Both the position numbers and the translations under genes were made by a program. Positions 27,526-36,562 of a stretch of 64,000 nt of DNA are shown here, piece by piece. The notes under the pieces were generated by a model that worked only from the letters and a program-made list of their open reading frames with translations, searched no databases and was not told the DNA's origin. Location of the stretch: assembly GCA_910589485.1 (NCBI GenBank), contig CAJUSW010000007.1:131126-195125 (forward strand), given 5' to 3'. The stretch is from an uncultured Duncaniella sp. (GTDB lineage: Bacteria > Bacteroidota > Bacteroidia > Bacteroidales > Muribaculaceae). The stretch's first letter is position 1; each line of letters opens with the position of its first letter.

Positions 27526-29652
27526 TTACTTTATGAGATCCACACGGCCCTGGCACTCGGTGAGCACGTTCTTGGCGATCGAGCTGCTAACCTCGGCGTA
27601 ATGGCTGAATGTCATTGTGGAGGTAGCGCGGCCTGAAGTGATGGTACGGAGGGCGGTCACATAGCCGAACATCTCGGCAAGGGGAGCCTTGGCCTTAACG
27701 ATGCGGGCGCCGGAGCGGCTGGTCTCCATGCCTTCTACCTGGCCACGACGCTTGTTGAGGTCACCGATCACGTCACCCATGCTCTCCTCGGGAGTTACAA
27801 CCTCTACCTTGAAGATAGGCTCGAGGAGCACAGGACCGGCCTTCTCGGAAGCCTTCTTGAAGGCCTGGATGGCACAGAGCTCGAATGAGAGCTGGTCGGA
27901 GTCAACGGGGTGGAACGATCCGTCGATTACAGTTACCTTGAGACGGTCGAGGGGATATCCGGCGAGCACACCGTTCTTCATAGCGGTGGTGAAGCCCTTC
28001 TGGATCGAGGGGATGAATTCCTTAGGAATGTTACCGCCCTTAACCTCGTCAACGAACTGGAGTGAGCCTTCGAAATCGTCGTCGGCGGGTTCAACGCGAA
28101 CGATGATGTCGGCAAACTTACCGCGACCACCGGTCTGCTTCTTGAACACCTCGCGGAGCTCTACGGGCTTGGTGATAGCCTCCTTGTAGGTAACCTGGGG
28201 ACGACCCTGGTTGCACTCTACCTTGAACTCGCGACGGAGACGGTCGATGATGATGTCGAGGTGAAGCTCGCCCATACCCGAGATAACGGTCTGGCCGGTC
28301 TCCTCGTTGGTCTCAACGCGGAAGGTGGGATCCTCCTCAGCAAGCTTCTGCAGGCCTACGCCGAGCTTGTCGAGATCCTTCTGGGTCTTGGGCTCCACAG
28401 CGATACCGATAACGGGTTCGGGGAACTCCATGGCCTCGAGTACGATAGGATGGTTCTCGTCGCAGAGGGTATCACCGGTGCGGATATCCTTAAAGCCTAC
28501 GCCGGCACCGATATCACCGCAACCGATCATTTCCTTAGCGTTCTGCTTGTTGGAGTGCATCTGGAACAGACGGCTCACACGCTCCTTCTTGCCTGAACGG
28601 CTGTTGAGAACGTAAGATCCGGCTACTACGTCGCCTGAGTACACACGGAAGAAGGTGAGACGACCTACATAGGGGTCGGTAGCGATCTTGAATGCGAGGG
28701 CACACATGGGAGCGTCGCTCGAAGGCTCGCGCACCTCAGTCTGCTCGGGATCCTCGGGATTGGTACCCTCGATAGCACCCGAATCAACAGGGCTGGGGAG
28801 GTAAGCGCACACAGAGTCAAGCAGGCACTGTACGCCCTTGTTCTTGAAGGAAGAGCCGCAGATCATGGGCACAACCTCCATCTTGAGGGTAGCGTTGCGG
28901 AGGGCACGCTTGATCTCCTCCTCAGTGATGGTGGAGGGATCGTCGAAGTACTTCTCCATGAGAGCGTCGTCGAACTCGGCGATCTTCTCAAGCATCTTGT
29001 CGCGCCATTCCTCGGCCTCGTCAACGAGACCGGCGGGGATCTCCTCGATCGAGTAGTCGGCACCCATGGTCTCATCGTGCCAGAAGATGGCCTTCATCTT
29101 GATAAGGTCTACAACACCCTTGAAAGTCTCCTCAGCACCGATAGGTATCTGGATGGGACAGGGGTTGGCTCCGAGCACGTCCTTGAGCTGGCGAACTACC
29201 TCGAAGAAGTTTGCACCCGAGCGGTCCATCTTGTTGACGTAACCGATACGGGGTACATTATATTTGTCGGCCTGACGCCATACGGTCTCCGACTGGGGCT
29301 CTACGCCACCTACGGCGCAGAAAGTAGCCACAGCACCGTCGAGCACACGGAGTGAACGCTCCACCTCCACGGTGAAGTCAACGTGTCCCGGGGTGTCAAT
29401 CAGGTTGATCTTGAACTGATCGCCAAGATACTTCCAGAAAGTGGTGGTAGCGGCCGAAGTGATGGTGATACCACGCTCCTGTTCCTGCTCCATCCAGTCC
29501 ATGGTGGCGGCACCGTCGTGCACCTCACCGATCTTGTGGGTCAGACCGGTATAGAAGAGGATACGCTCGGAGGTAGTGGTCTTACCGGCGTCAATATGGG
29601 CCATAATGCCGATATTGCGCGTATATTTAAGCTGTTCGTCTGATTTAGCCAT
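27526..29652 (-). CDS. fusA: elongation factor G
   Basis: A 708-residue translocation GTPase. The G1 motif AHIDAGKT is at 19-26, followed by the DTPGH motif and NKMD motif; domains II-V follow, ending in [14 protein letters not shown]. Full length. It lies between rpsG and rpsJ, where tuf is often found in other phyla; no tuf gene is in this window. Confidence 0.98.
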   Translation of the reverse strand: MAKSDEQLKYTRNIGIMAHIDAGKTTTSERILFYTGLTHKIGEVHDGAATMDWMEQEQERGITITSAATTTFWKYLGDQFKINLIDTPGHVDFTVEVERSLRVLDGAVATFCAVGGVEPQSETVWRQADKYNVPRIGYVNKMDRSGANFFEVVRQLKDVLGANPCPIQIPIGAEETFKGVVDLIKMKAIFWHDETMGADYSIEEIPAGLVDEAEEWRDKMLEKIAEFDDALMEKYFDDPSTITEEEIKRALRNATLKMEVVPMICGSSFKNKGVQCLLDSVCAYLPSPVDSGAIEGTNPEDPEQTEVREPSSDAPMCALAFKIATDPYVGRLTFFRVYSGDVVAGSYVLNSRSGKKERVSRLFQMHSNKQNAKEMIGCGDIGAGVGFKDIRTGDTLCDENHPIVLEAMEFPEPVIGIAVEPKTQKDLDKLGVGLQKLAEEDPTFRVETNEETGQTVISGMGELHLDIIIDRLRREFKVECNQGRPQVTYKEAITKPVELREVFKKQTGGRGKFADIIVRVEPADDDFEGSLQFVDEVKGGNIPKEFIPSIQKGFTTAMKNGVLAGYPLDRLKVTVIDGSFHPVDSDQLSFELCAIQAFKKASEKAGPVLLEPIFKVEVVTPEESMGDVIGDLNKRRGQVEGMETSRSGARIVKAKAPLAEMFGYVTALRTITSGRATSTMTFSHYAEVSSSIAKNVLTECQGRVDLIK

Positions 29653-29678
29653 TTTGCGTAAGTGTCAAATCGTTGTTA

Positions 29679-30155
29679 TTAGAAACGGAAATGAGCGAAA
29701 GCACGGTTGGCCTCGGCCATCTTGTGCATATCCTCTTTGCGCTTGTAAGCACCGCCCTGCTCGTTGAATGCGTCAACGATCTCGGCTGCGAGCTTCTCGG
29801 CCATGGTCTTGCCGCCACGCTTGCGGGCATAGAGGATGAGGTTTTTCATCGAGATTGACTCCTTACGGTCGGGACGGATCTCGGTGGGCACCTGGAAGGT
29901 GGCACCGCCTACACGACGCGACTTCACCTCTACGGTGGGGGTTACATTCTCGAGGGCCTTCTTCCAGATCTCGAGAGAGGTCTTCTCCTCGTTGGGGAGC
30001 TTGCCCTTAACGAGCTCGAGGGCTGAATAGAAGATAGTATAGGAGGTGTTCTTCTTGCCGTCATACATGAGGTGGTTGACGAACTTTGAAACTCTCACGT
30101 CATTGAACACGGGATCGGGAAGAATCACCCGCTTCTTAGGTTTAGCTTTACGCAT
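29679..30155 (-). CDS. rpsG: 30S ribosomal protein S7
   Basis: A 158-residue primary 16S head binder. [29 protein letters not shown] and the C-terminal [21 protein letters not shown] match the family. S7 is the translational repressor of the str operon in E. coli; the 207-base spacer before it is the place to look for such control here. Confidence 0.97.
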   Translation of the reverse strand: MRKAKPKKRVILPDPVFNDVRVSKFVNHLMYDGKKNTSYTIFYSALELVKGKLPNEEKTSLEIWKKALENVTPTVEVKSRRVGGATFQVPTEIRPDRKESISMKNLILYARKRGGKTMAEKLAAEIVDAFNEQGGAYKRKEDMHKMAEANRAFAHFRF

Positions 30156-30220
30156 TTTGGGTTGTTGGATTGTTGTTTTTGTTGCTTGGTTGCTGCATCT
30201 TTCATCTTCAACGGCCTCTC

Positions 30221-30310
30221 TCCCGCCTGAGCGGGACCGGCTATTTACTCAACCTGTGATTTAGCCTTCCAATCAAATCAAAAACGAGAGGTTAACGACT
30301 CGGTTTTTAA
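30221..30310 (-). promoter_or_regulatory. hairpins in the rpsL-rpsG spacer
   Basis: Two inverted repeats lie in the 207-base spacer. TCCCGC-CTGA-GCGGGA (30221-30236) is a six-bp stem with a tetraloop. AAAACCGAG/CTCGTTTT (about 30281-30307, minus strand) is followed by T-rich sequence and resembles a weak intrinsic terminator. They could form an attenuator or S7-binding leader between rpsL and rpsG. Inference from base pairing only. Confidence 0.4.
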
Positions 30311-30362
30311 TTCAATGTTTTGATTATTCAGAAAAGGAGCGTCTTTTTAGTATTGCCGTTTA

Positions 30363-30746
30363 TTATTTCTTAGCGGCTTTGGGGCGCTTTGCGCCATACT
30401 TGGAGCGACGCTGTGTGCGGTCCTTAACGCCCGATGTATCGAGTGTGCCGCGCACGATGTGGTAACGTACACCAGGAAGGTCCTTTACACGACCGCCACG
30501 CACGAGCACGATCGAGTGCTCCTGGAGGTTGTGGCCCTCTCCGGGGATGTAGCTGTTGACCTCCTTGCCGTTGGTGAGGCGCACACGGGCAACCTTACGC
30601 ATAGCGGAGTTAGGTTTCTTAGGGGTTGTAGTGTAGACACGCACGCACACGCCACGACGCTGGGGGCATGAATCAAGCGCGGGTGACTTGCTCTTGTCCT
30701 CAAGAGCCACACGTCCTTTTCTTACTAATTGCTGAATAGTAGGCAT
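30363..30746 (-). CDS. rpsL: 30S ribosomal protein S12
   Basis: A 127-residue decoding-centre protein, first gene of the block. [15 protein letters not shown] and the [26 protein letters not shown] stretch hold the residues known for streptomycin resistance; Lys is present in TTPKKPNSA, the usual sensitive form. A full-consensus promoter lies about 140 bases upstream. Confidence 0.98.
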   Translation of the reverse strand: MPTIQQLVRKGRVALEDKSKSPALDSCPQRRGVCVRVYTTTPKKPNSAMRKVARVRLTNGKEVNSYIPGEGHNLQEHSIVLVRGGRVKDLPGVRYHIVRGTLDTSGVKDRTQRRSKYGAKRPKAAKK

Positions 30747-30892
30747 CTTAGTTTCTTTTGTTTGACTTTATAGTTATTAGTATTTCTGTATTTTCTTTTT
30801 CAGGGTGCCTCAACATGCGTTTCACGCCTCGACATCCCTAACCCTCAATAAGTTAGCGTTGTCGCGACGGCACATTTCTTCCAAAGGCGATG

Positions 30893-30924
30893 CAAAATTA
30901 CAACTTATTTTGCTAATTACCAAA
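30893..30924 (-). promoter_or_regulatory. promoter of the ribosomal operon (rpsL)
   Basis: On the minus strand TTTG (30921-30924), a 20-bp spacer, then TAATTTTG (30893-30900) is a full match to the Bacteroidetes consensus. It sits between the end of the EFR1 gene and rpsL and should start the whole ribosomal transcript near 30887. Confidence 0.82.
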
Positions 30925-30941
30925 CATTTCCGAAAAATATT

Positions 30942-31679
30942 TCACTCTCTTTTCATCTCCCTCACAATATCGGCGAGCGTCACGCCTTCGTGCCTGTATT
31001 GCACCCGGCTTTTCTCGCCACGATACCTTATCGCGCCCAAGGGACAGTTGTGGTAACAAGCCCCGCAGGTGAGACACCGCTCCCCTATCGCGGGCATCAT
31101 GCCGGCCATGGAGATATTGCCGATCGGACACACCCGTCCGCACGTGCCACACCCGTTGCACTTCTCCGCGTCGATGTAGAATCGCCTGTAGGCCAGCGGA
31201 GAAAGCGGGAACATGCGCATCCACCATCCGGCCACACGCCCATACAGAGTCGGCGCCTCCAGGAAATGCCTTCGGGCGCGGATGTCAGCGACAATCTCAG
31301 CCAAGCACTCCCCCACCCTCTTGCGGGGCAGATCCCGCACCTGCTTCGACACATCAAACATCGGGAAATAATTGTCGACCATCCTGATGCTTCTCACATA
31401 GCCCCACTCTCCGGGGGCCTTCACGGCAAACGCCGGAGTATTGCCGCACGTGAGCACAAGAAACCGGTAAGGCGCCGATAGCTTCACCCGTTCAAGGAAC
31501 TCAGCAACAGGAGCGGGCAACTCTCCGAAATACACCGGACATACCACCCCTATCGCCCCATCATCGGCGAAGCCGGTCTCGCATCCCGACAGGACACTCA
31601 CAATAGAAAGCAACTCGCCCCCTATGGCGCGAGCCACGGCGAGCGAGTTGCCTGTAGTAGTAAAGTAAAAGATTTTCAT
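30942..31679 (-). CDS. EFR1-family flavodoxin/ferredoxin protein
   Basis: A 245-residue protein with an N-terminal flavodoxin-like half (MKIFYFTTTGNSLAVARAI, phosphate-binding loop TTTGNS) and a C-terminal pair of 4Fe-4S clusters: KCNGCGTCGRVCP and RCLTCGACYHNCP supply eight cysteines. EFR1 proteins are thought to be electron carriers of anaerobes; the partner is unknown. It overlaps the prfB stop by 4 bases (ATGA), so it is probably co-transcribed with prfB. Confidence 0.9.
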   Translation of the reverse strand: MKIFYFTTTGNSLAVARAIGGELLSIVSVLSGCETGFADDGAIGVVCPVYFGELPAPVAEFLERVKLSAPYRFLVLTCGNTPAFAVKAPGEWGYVRSIRMVDNYFPMFDVSKQVRDLPRKRVGECLAEIVADIRARRHFLEAPTLYGRVAGWWMRMFPLSPLAYRRFYIDAEKCNGCGTCGRVCPIGNISMAGMMPAIGERCLTCGACYHNCPLGAIRYRGEKSRVQYRHEGVTLADIVREMKRE

Positions 31680-32792
31680 TGCTCGGTTCCGGCAAACTCC
31701 ATGAGATAAGCCTTGATGAAAGGATCGAGGTCACCATCCATCACTCCGCCAACGTCCGCGGTCTGATGGCCTGTGCGATGATCCTTCACTCGGCGGTCGT
31801 CAAACACGTAACTGCGTATCTGCGAGCCCCATTCAATCTTCATCTTGCCGGCCTCGATCTTAGCCTGCTCCTGAAGGCGATGCTGCAACTCCTTATCGTA
31901 GAGTATCGAGCGGAGTTGCCTCATGGCATTCTCCTTATTCTTGGGCTGGTCACGGGTCTCGGTGTTCTCGATGAGAATCTCCTCATGCTCGCCGGTGTAT
32001 GGATCGGTGAACTGGTAGCGCAGACGCACGCCCGATTCCACCTTGTTCACGTTCTGACCGCCAGCACCTCCCGATCGGAAGGTATCCCACGACAGCAACG
32101 CCGGATCTACCTTCACCTCGATGGTATCGTCAACGAGCGGAGTCACGAACACCGATGCAAACGAGGTCATTCGCTTACCCTGGGCATTATAGGGCGAAAC
32201 CCTCACGAGACGGTGCACACCATTCTCGCTCTTGAGATAACCGTAGGCAAAATCGCCCTCCACATTGATGGTACACGATTTGATACCGGCCTCATCCCCC
32301 TCCAGGAGGTTGGCGATGGAGGTCTTATAGCCGTGGGCCTCGCACCAGCGCAGATACATGCGCATCAGCATCTGAGCCCAATCCTGGCTCTCGGTACCGC
32401 CGGCACCTGAGTTGATCTTCAGCACCACGCCGAGTTTATCCTCCTCACGGCGGAGCATATTCTTCAGCTCGAGCGCCTCGATCTGCTCGATAGCCTTGGC
32501 ATAGAGCGCGTCGAGTTCGCTCTCCTCCACAAGTCCTTCCTTCAGGAAATCCCATGCTATCTCGAGCTCGCCCACAGCCTTGTCAACCTCCTCGTATCCC
32601 TTGATCCAGCTCTGCAGATCCTTGATTTTCTTCATCTGGATCTGAGCCTCCTTGGGATGCTCCCAGAAGTCGGGCACATGCGTGCGCAGCTCCTCTTCTT
32701 CTACCTGTATTTTCTTGTTGTCGACGTCAAAGATACCTCCTCAACGCGAGCTTGCGTTCAAAAGTCTCTTTTAGCTGTTCCTGAGTGATCAT
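31676..32792 (-). CDS. prfB: peptide chain release factor 2, programmed +1 frameshift
   Basis: The first 21 codons begin at the ATG at 32792 and run to an in-frame TGA (32727-32729). The site reads AGGAGG TAT CTT TGA C, the classic RF2 slippery site with an internal Shine-Dalgarno. A +1 shift enters the long frame that ends at 31676. The product has the GGQ peptidyl-release motif (SGGAGGQNVNKVES) and a stop-codon-recognition region reading SPY where E. coli has SPF. RF2 reads UAA and UGA, and low RF2 promotes the shift, so the gene is self-regulated. Not a pseudogene. Confidence 0.97.
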
Positions 32793-32822
32793 AGATATAA
32801 TTCTTCGGGAAAATGGTTAATA

Positions 32823-32860
32823 ACAAAATCGACGCCGAAACCTTAAGCGGAATCGGCGTC
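32823..32860 (-). terminator. terminator after the tRNA-Val pair
   Basis: A GACGCCGA/TCGGCGTC stem (32831-32838 and 32853-32860) is followed on the minus strand by GATTTTGTTATT. It lies between the second tRNA-Val gene and prfB. Confidence 0.65.
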
Positions 32861-32871
32861 AAAACTCGGAG

Positions 32872-32946
32872 TGGGCGCTGAGGGATTCGAACCCCCGACC
32901 CTCTGCTTGTAAGGCAGATGCTCTGAACCAGCTGAGCTAAGCGCCC
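32872..32946 (-). tRNA. tRNA-Val (TAC), second copy
   Basis: A 75-base cloverleaf on the minus strand with acceptor GGGCGCT/AGCGCCC and discriminator A, a D-arm, an anticodon loop CTTACAA (anticodon TAC, reading GUA) and a T-arm with GGTTCGAATCC. CCA is not encoded. Its body is the same as the neighbouring copy. Confidence 0.95.
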
Positions 32947-32993
32947 GAGTAGATTGGTTTATTATCTAAGCAAGAAAGTTGAAGAGAAAGTGG

Positions 32994-33068
32994 TGGGCGC
33001 TGAGGGATTCGAACCCCCGACCCTCTGCTTGTAAGGCAGATGCTCTGAACCAGCTGAGCTAAGCGCCC
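32994..33068 (-). tRNA. tRNA-Val (TAC), first copy
   Basis: Same 75-base sequence as the copy at 32872-32946, separated from it by 47 bases. Transcribed first, from the promoter at 33088-33119. The identical pair is a tandem duplication that probably raises dosage. Confidence 0.95.
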
Positions 33069-33087
33069 TTTCTTGCTTAAAGCGTTG

Positions 33088-33119
33088 CAAAGGTAGGCAC
33101 TATTTTTGAATCCACCAAA
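33088..33119 (-). promoter_or_regulatory. promoter of the tRNA-Val pair
   Basis: On the minus strand TTTG (33116-33119), a 20-bp spacer, then TACCTTTG (33088-33095): a full consensus match. The predicted transcript starts about 14 bases before the first tRNA. The remaining part of 33120-33357 shows no gene or clear signal. Confidence 0.8.
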
Positions 33120-33357
33120 TTTTTCCGCAACTTTTTATCAAAAAAAAATTTCAATCGCCTCCACAGCGTCGCTTCAGCCACCAGGCATCCCCGGCCTGCG
33201 ACACGTCTCATCCACGCTGTATATAAGCCCATTACCATCCGGCAGTCAATAAAAACATCGCGCCACTCAACCCTCCCGCCCGGTTTGAGGTTATTAATTA
33301 GAAACGGGCTTCAATTTTCGCGCCTCCCCCTCACATATATAATATAAGCGTCACCCC

Positions 33358-33999
33358 ATGCGCCTCTCCTTCATAAAAGCAAAATCACACATCATCACCT
33401 CAGTGGCGATCATCCTCCTCGCATGCACCCTCGGCACATGCGGGAGAGAAAACCATCTGGAGAAACTCTACTATTCCGAAATCTCCTCGGTCAACAAACT
33501 GGTGCTTGCCCAGATGACCATATCCAAAATGGCCACTATCGACGACCTGAACCTCCACGATGCCGACGGCTTGCGGCAGACCGCCGTAGCCATCATCGAC
33601 GCGGCCAAGATAGGATCCCGCAAAGCTGCCTACTCCTACTCCACCCACATGCGCGCCTATATCGATCTCTCAGCCCTCACGCCCGACGATGTGGAGGTCA
33701 ACGAAAACTCCCGCTCCATCACCCTCACCCTGCCCGAGGTCAACATCGAATATCTGGGGCGCGACATGGAGATACGCGAGGAGCACTACCGCGTCACCGG
33801 ACTGAGATCCGAGATCGACGCCGACGAGCGCGCGGCCCTTAAGGAGAGCATGAACCGCGCCGTCATGAAGGAGGTGGAGCGCACCCCCCGATTCCGCGAC
33901 AAGCTCTCGGCCGAAGCCAAGACCAAGGCGCGAGCTTACTTCACATCGCTCCTCGGGAAGGACGGATACACGGTCAACGTAAATTTCAAAAACGACTGA
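33358..33999 (+). CDS. DUF4230-domain lipoprotein
   Basis: A 213-residue protein with a signal peptide and a Cys in the LGTC segment (residue 28, a plausible lipobox), then a DUF4230 domain. The landmarks LVLAQMTISKMATI, the AYSYSTHMRAYIDLSAL strand and ITLTLPEVNIEY are typical. The function of DUF4230 is not established; the fold suggests an extracytoplasmic binding protein. It begins a three-gene plus-strand operon: the next gene starts 4 bases after its stop. Confidence 0.82.
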   Translation: MRLSFIKAKSHIITSVAIILLACTLGTCGRENHLEKLYYSEISSVNKLVLAQMTISKMATIDDLNLHDADGLRQTAVAIIDAAKIGSRKAAYSYSTHMRAYIDLSALTPDDVEVNENSRSITLTLPEVNIEYLGRDMEIREEHYRVTGLRSEIDADERAALKESMNRAVMKEVERTPRFRDKLSAEAKTKARAYFTSLLGKDGYTVNVNFKND

Positions 34000-34003
34000 C
34001 AGA

Positions 34004-34603
34004 ATGAAAACATCAATCATACTCCGCAACCTCACCATCCTCGGGTCAGCCCTGCTCATCGGCGCCATCGCGGCATGGTGGTTCCTCCAGCCCGACCGGA
34101 AATCCGACACCATGCGACGCGCACTGATATCCGAGATCACCCCTATGGTACAGCTGTGCACACTCGACGTCTACGAGGACATGCCCATCCGGGGCTCGGT
34201 CGGGTCGAAGCATATCTTCGCCCGCGCATCGGTCAACGGCTCCGTGTCATTCGACCTCGAACAGATGGAAATCAGCGAGCATGGCGATACACTGTTTGTC
34301 ACCCTCCCCGCCGAAATCGTAAATATATATGAATCCACCGACCCCAATTCTTACAAGGTGATCGACACGTGGAACGATGATTTCCTCGGCACCGGTATCT
34401 TCACCACCGCCGAGGAGAACGCCATCAAAGCCAAGGTGCGCGACAATTTCCGCCGGCGCATCTATGCGCGGGGCTACGTGCGCCAGGCTCGCGCCCAGGC
34501 TGTCAGCAACCTCTCGGCCATGCTCCCAGGCCTGACCGGCAAAACCGTCGTGATCTCTGATCCTACCCCTAACGGCACCTCCCCAACCTCTTTCCCGAAA
34601 TGA
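34004..34603 (+). CDS. DUF4230-domain protein, membrane-anchored
   Basis: A 199-residue second DUF4230 protein with one N-terminal membrane segment (ILRNLTILGSALLIGAIAAWWFL) and no lipobox. The domain pattern (MVQLCTLDVYEDMPIRGSVG, FDLEQMEISEHGDTLFVTLP) matches the neighbour's family. It overlaps the next gene by 4 bases (ATGA). Tandem DUF4230 genes suggest that the two products act together. Confidence 0.82.
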   Translation: MKTSIILRNLTILGSALLIGAIAAWWFLQPDRKSDTMRRALISEITPMVQLCTLDVYEDMPIRGSVGSKHIFARASVNGSVSFDLEQMEISEHGDTLFVTLPAEIVNIYESTDPNSYKVIDTWNDDFLGTGIFTTAEENAIKAKVRDNFRRRIYARGYVRQARAQAVSNLSAMLPGLTGKTVVISDPTPNGTSPTSFPK

Positions 34604-35085
34604 AACGCCTGAAGAAAATCAAGCAGCTCGGTTCCGTGCCCGACACTCTGCTCCGCTACGCCTCCCGCTTCGACCCAAAGGAGATGTGGGAGAAGATCTC
34701 CTCCTCGGCCGGACGGGCCGGACAGGAGGTGGTGATGATGGTACTCACCATGTACTACACCATCGAAAGTTCGGTCAAGGACATCAGGCGCATCCGCCTC
34801 GACGGCTCCGTAGGCATCAAGGATATCCTCATCCTTGCCGGGGCCATCGCCTATTTCGTTATCCCCACCGACCTCATCCCCGATTTCCTCCCCATGGGCT
34901 TTGCCGACGACATCGCTGCCCTCACCGCCGCGTTCAAGAGCGGCAAGAAGATCTTCTCGGCCATATCGGTCGAGAAAGCCGAGAAAAAGACCCGCGAGAT
35001 CATGGGCGATAACTTCGACGAAGCCACGGCCGTCCGCATGGTCGGCGAGATAATCAACGCCCGCAAAAACGGGTCCAAAGACTGA
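34600..35085 (+). CDS. YkvA-family (DUF1232) membrane protein
   Basis: A 161-residue protein with a hydrophobic DUF1232 core, ILAGAIAYFVIPTDLIPDFLP followed by FADDIAALTAAF, the family signature. Function is not known; in other bacteria YkvA proteins are small membrane proteins. The last gene of the DUF4230 operon; it ends before a hairpin at 35307-35356. Confidence 0.88.
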   Translation: MKRLKKIKQLGSVPDTLLRYASRFDPKEMWEKISSSAGRAGQEVVMMVLTMYYTIESSVKDIRRIRLDGSVGIKDILILAGAIAYFVIPTDLIPDFLPMGFADDIAALTAAFKSGKKIFSAISVEKAEKKTREIMGDNFDEATAVRMVGEIINARKNGSKD

Positions 35086-35306
35086 CAAAATCCGCCCTCC
35101 ATGACGGCAAAATCCCCTCCGGTAATTGAAATTAATTAGCACGGCCACGTTTTGTGACCATTTTTTCATTCAATTTAGGTATATTCCATTATTATTTATA
35201 TGAGTAATTTTGTAACCGGATAAAAGAAACTCATAGTGATGCGCGACAAGGCTTCTACGACAGCCCCGCGCATGGATTTAAAGAATGTTATTGTTGAGTA
35301 AAAGAT

Positions 35307-35356
35307 AAGCGACGTCGTTTCAAGTTGTGACAACTTTGAGCCACGTCGCTTCTTTG
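35307..35356 (+). terminator. hairpin after the DUF4230/YkvA operon
   Basis: Outer arms AAGCGACGT (35307-35315) and ACGTCGCTT (35343-35351) enclose a second perfect hairpin AAGTTG-TGA-CAACTT (35322-35336), followed by CTTTGTATCCTTTC. A composite terminator about 220 bases after the YkvA stop. Confidence 0.65.
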
Positions 35357-35457
35357 TATCCTTTCCTCCCGTTTTTAAAGTAGTTGCAGCCGTCCTGGCC
35401 CTCCCGTCGAGTGCCGGAACGGCCGCTTCACCCTGTATTTACGGCATATTCCCAAAG

Positions 35458-35601
35458 TTATTTACATTTTCCACACCGAAATCTGCAAAAGTTATTGACA
35501 TTCTACTTTACTACCACATAAGCGTTTCACGGTATTCAGATCAGGTTTTCAACACATGAGATATGGTTATCAACACATCATTATTAATAAAATGTCAATA
35601 A
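35458..35601. other. cluster of DnaA-box-like 9-mers
   Basis: Six 9-mers resembling the DnaA box TTATCCACA occur in 144 bases: TTATTTACA (35458), TTTTCCACA (35467, fits TTWTNCACA exactly), TTATTGACA (35492), TTTTCAACA (35546), TTATCAACA (35567) and TTATTGACA on the other strand (35593-35601). The region is AT-rich and has no gene. It could be a replication origin, a DnaA-titration site, or chance in AT-rich DNA. There is no dnaA gene in the window. Confidence 0.35.
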
Positions 35602-35629
35602 CTTGTCGAAAACTTTTCAGTCAAAATAC

Positions 35630-35660
35630 TTTGTCAATTCAAACATTATATATAACTTTG
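35630..35660 (+). promoter_or_regulatory. promoter of tRNA-Met
   Basis: TTTG (35630-35633), a 19-bp spacer, then TAACTTTG (35653-35660): a full consensus match. The predicted start near 35667 is only a few bases before the tRNA. Confidence 0.82.
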
Positions 35661-35671
35661 CACCGCAAAAC

Positions 35672-35745
35672 GGCGAGATAGCTCAGTTGGTTAGAGCGTC
35701 GGATTCATAACCCGGAGGTCCCGAGTTCAATTCTCGGTCTCGCTA
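35672..35745 (+). tRNA. tRNA-Met (CAT)
   Basis: A 74-base cloverleaf: acceptor GGCGAGA/TCTCGCT, D-arm AGCTCAGTTGGTTAGAGC, anticodon loop with CAT (ATTCATAACC), T-arm GAGTTCAATTCTC. The first pair of the acceptor is G-T and G1 is base-paired, so it is an elongator rather than an initiator type. No CCA is encoded. Confidence 0.93.
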
Positions 35746-35756
35746 CAAGTAGCACA

Positions 35757-35797
35757 AGAGGCAAACATCCATCGATGTTTGCCTCTTTCTTTTTTTG
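35757..35797 (+). terminator. terminator of tRNA-Met
   Basis: A 12-bp perfect stem (AGAGGCAAACAT / ATGTTTGCCTCT, 35757-35768 and 35775-35786) followed by TTCTTTTTTT. Confidence 0.93.
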
Positions 35798-35860
35798 CCC
35801 TGTTTTACGATTGGCAAGGATCGCAACCACCGTACTGACACTATTATAGGGGTCAGCGGA

Positions 35861-36447
35861 TTTTATAGGACGTCTTCGACGCCCTTCTTTGTGATTGCTT
35901 CGTTTCCCCGCGCCTCGCTCTCGATGCAAATTTTGCCCTGACGGGCAATTTGCATCTATCGCTCGTGGCGGGGCTATAATTACACCGCCCCATCCGGGGC
36001 TTTTAGGTCCGCTGACCTGCGGGGTATCCACACACCCATTTCGTGATGATAATAATGTTTCATCTAACCGCCCCGCAGATTCATCATCCATTTAGCCCCG
36101 AACGGGGGCTTATGGCCCGTGGACCTACAGGGTATCCACACGCCCATTTCATGATGATAACAACGTTTCATCTACCACCCGCTGGCACATCACCCATTTA
36201 GCCCCGAACGGGGGCTTATGGCCCGTTGACCTGCGGGGTATTCACATACCCATTTCATGGTGATAACAACGTTTCATCTCCCGCCCGCAGGCATAATTAC
36301 CCATTTAGCCCCGAATGGGGCGATGTAATTATAGCCCCGCCACGAGCCTGGCAAGCAAATCGCCCGTAGGGCAAGATTTGCGCCGGCGGGCGAGGCGCGG
36401 GGTAAATGAAAATCCACCGACGAGGGCGTCGAAGACGTCCTATAATC
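35861..36447. repeat. dispersed repeat element, copy 2 (complete)
   Basis: A 587-base non-coding element with inverted ends. The outer 20-mer TATAGGACGTCTTCGACGCC (35864-35883) returns as its reverse complement at 36425-36444. Inside each end lie the same blocks as in copy 1 (a GC-rich stem, then GGCGGGGCTATAATTACA... read in reverse on the right). The left hairpin arm is altered (GCAAATTTTGCCC). Internal tandem units of about 106 bases, opening TTTAGCCCCGAAYGGGG, begin near 35985, 36091, 36197 and 36304 (the last truncated). It lies between tRNA-Met and the unknown gene at 36563. Confidence 0.78.
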
Positions 36448-36525
36448 CACCCATCACACGCCGTGCACCCACGTTAATCGAAAACGACGCGACATTATCG
36501 CACCTTTTAGGGCATTTCCCATAAT

Positions 36526-36533
36526 TATCTTTG
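36526..36533 (+). promoter_or_regulatory. -7 element of the unknown gene at 36563
   Basis: TATCTTTG fits the -7 consensus, 29 bases before the ATG. No convincing -33 TTTG 19-21 bp upstream. Confidence 0.5.
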
Positions 36534-36562
36534 CGGAATAAACCATCAAAAACTTCCGCAAT

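Noticed and set aside
32727..32792. Stop codon early in prfB, suggesting a pseudogene
   Set aside because: The site is the classic programmed +1 frameshift of RF2, with the stop at the expected place.
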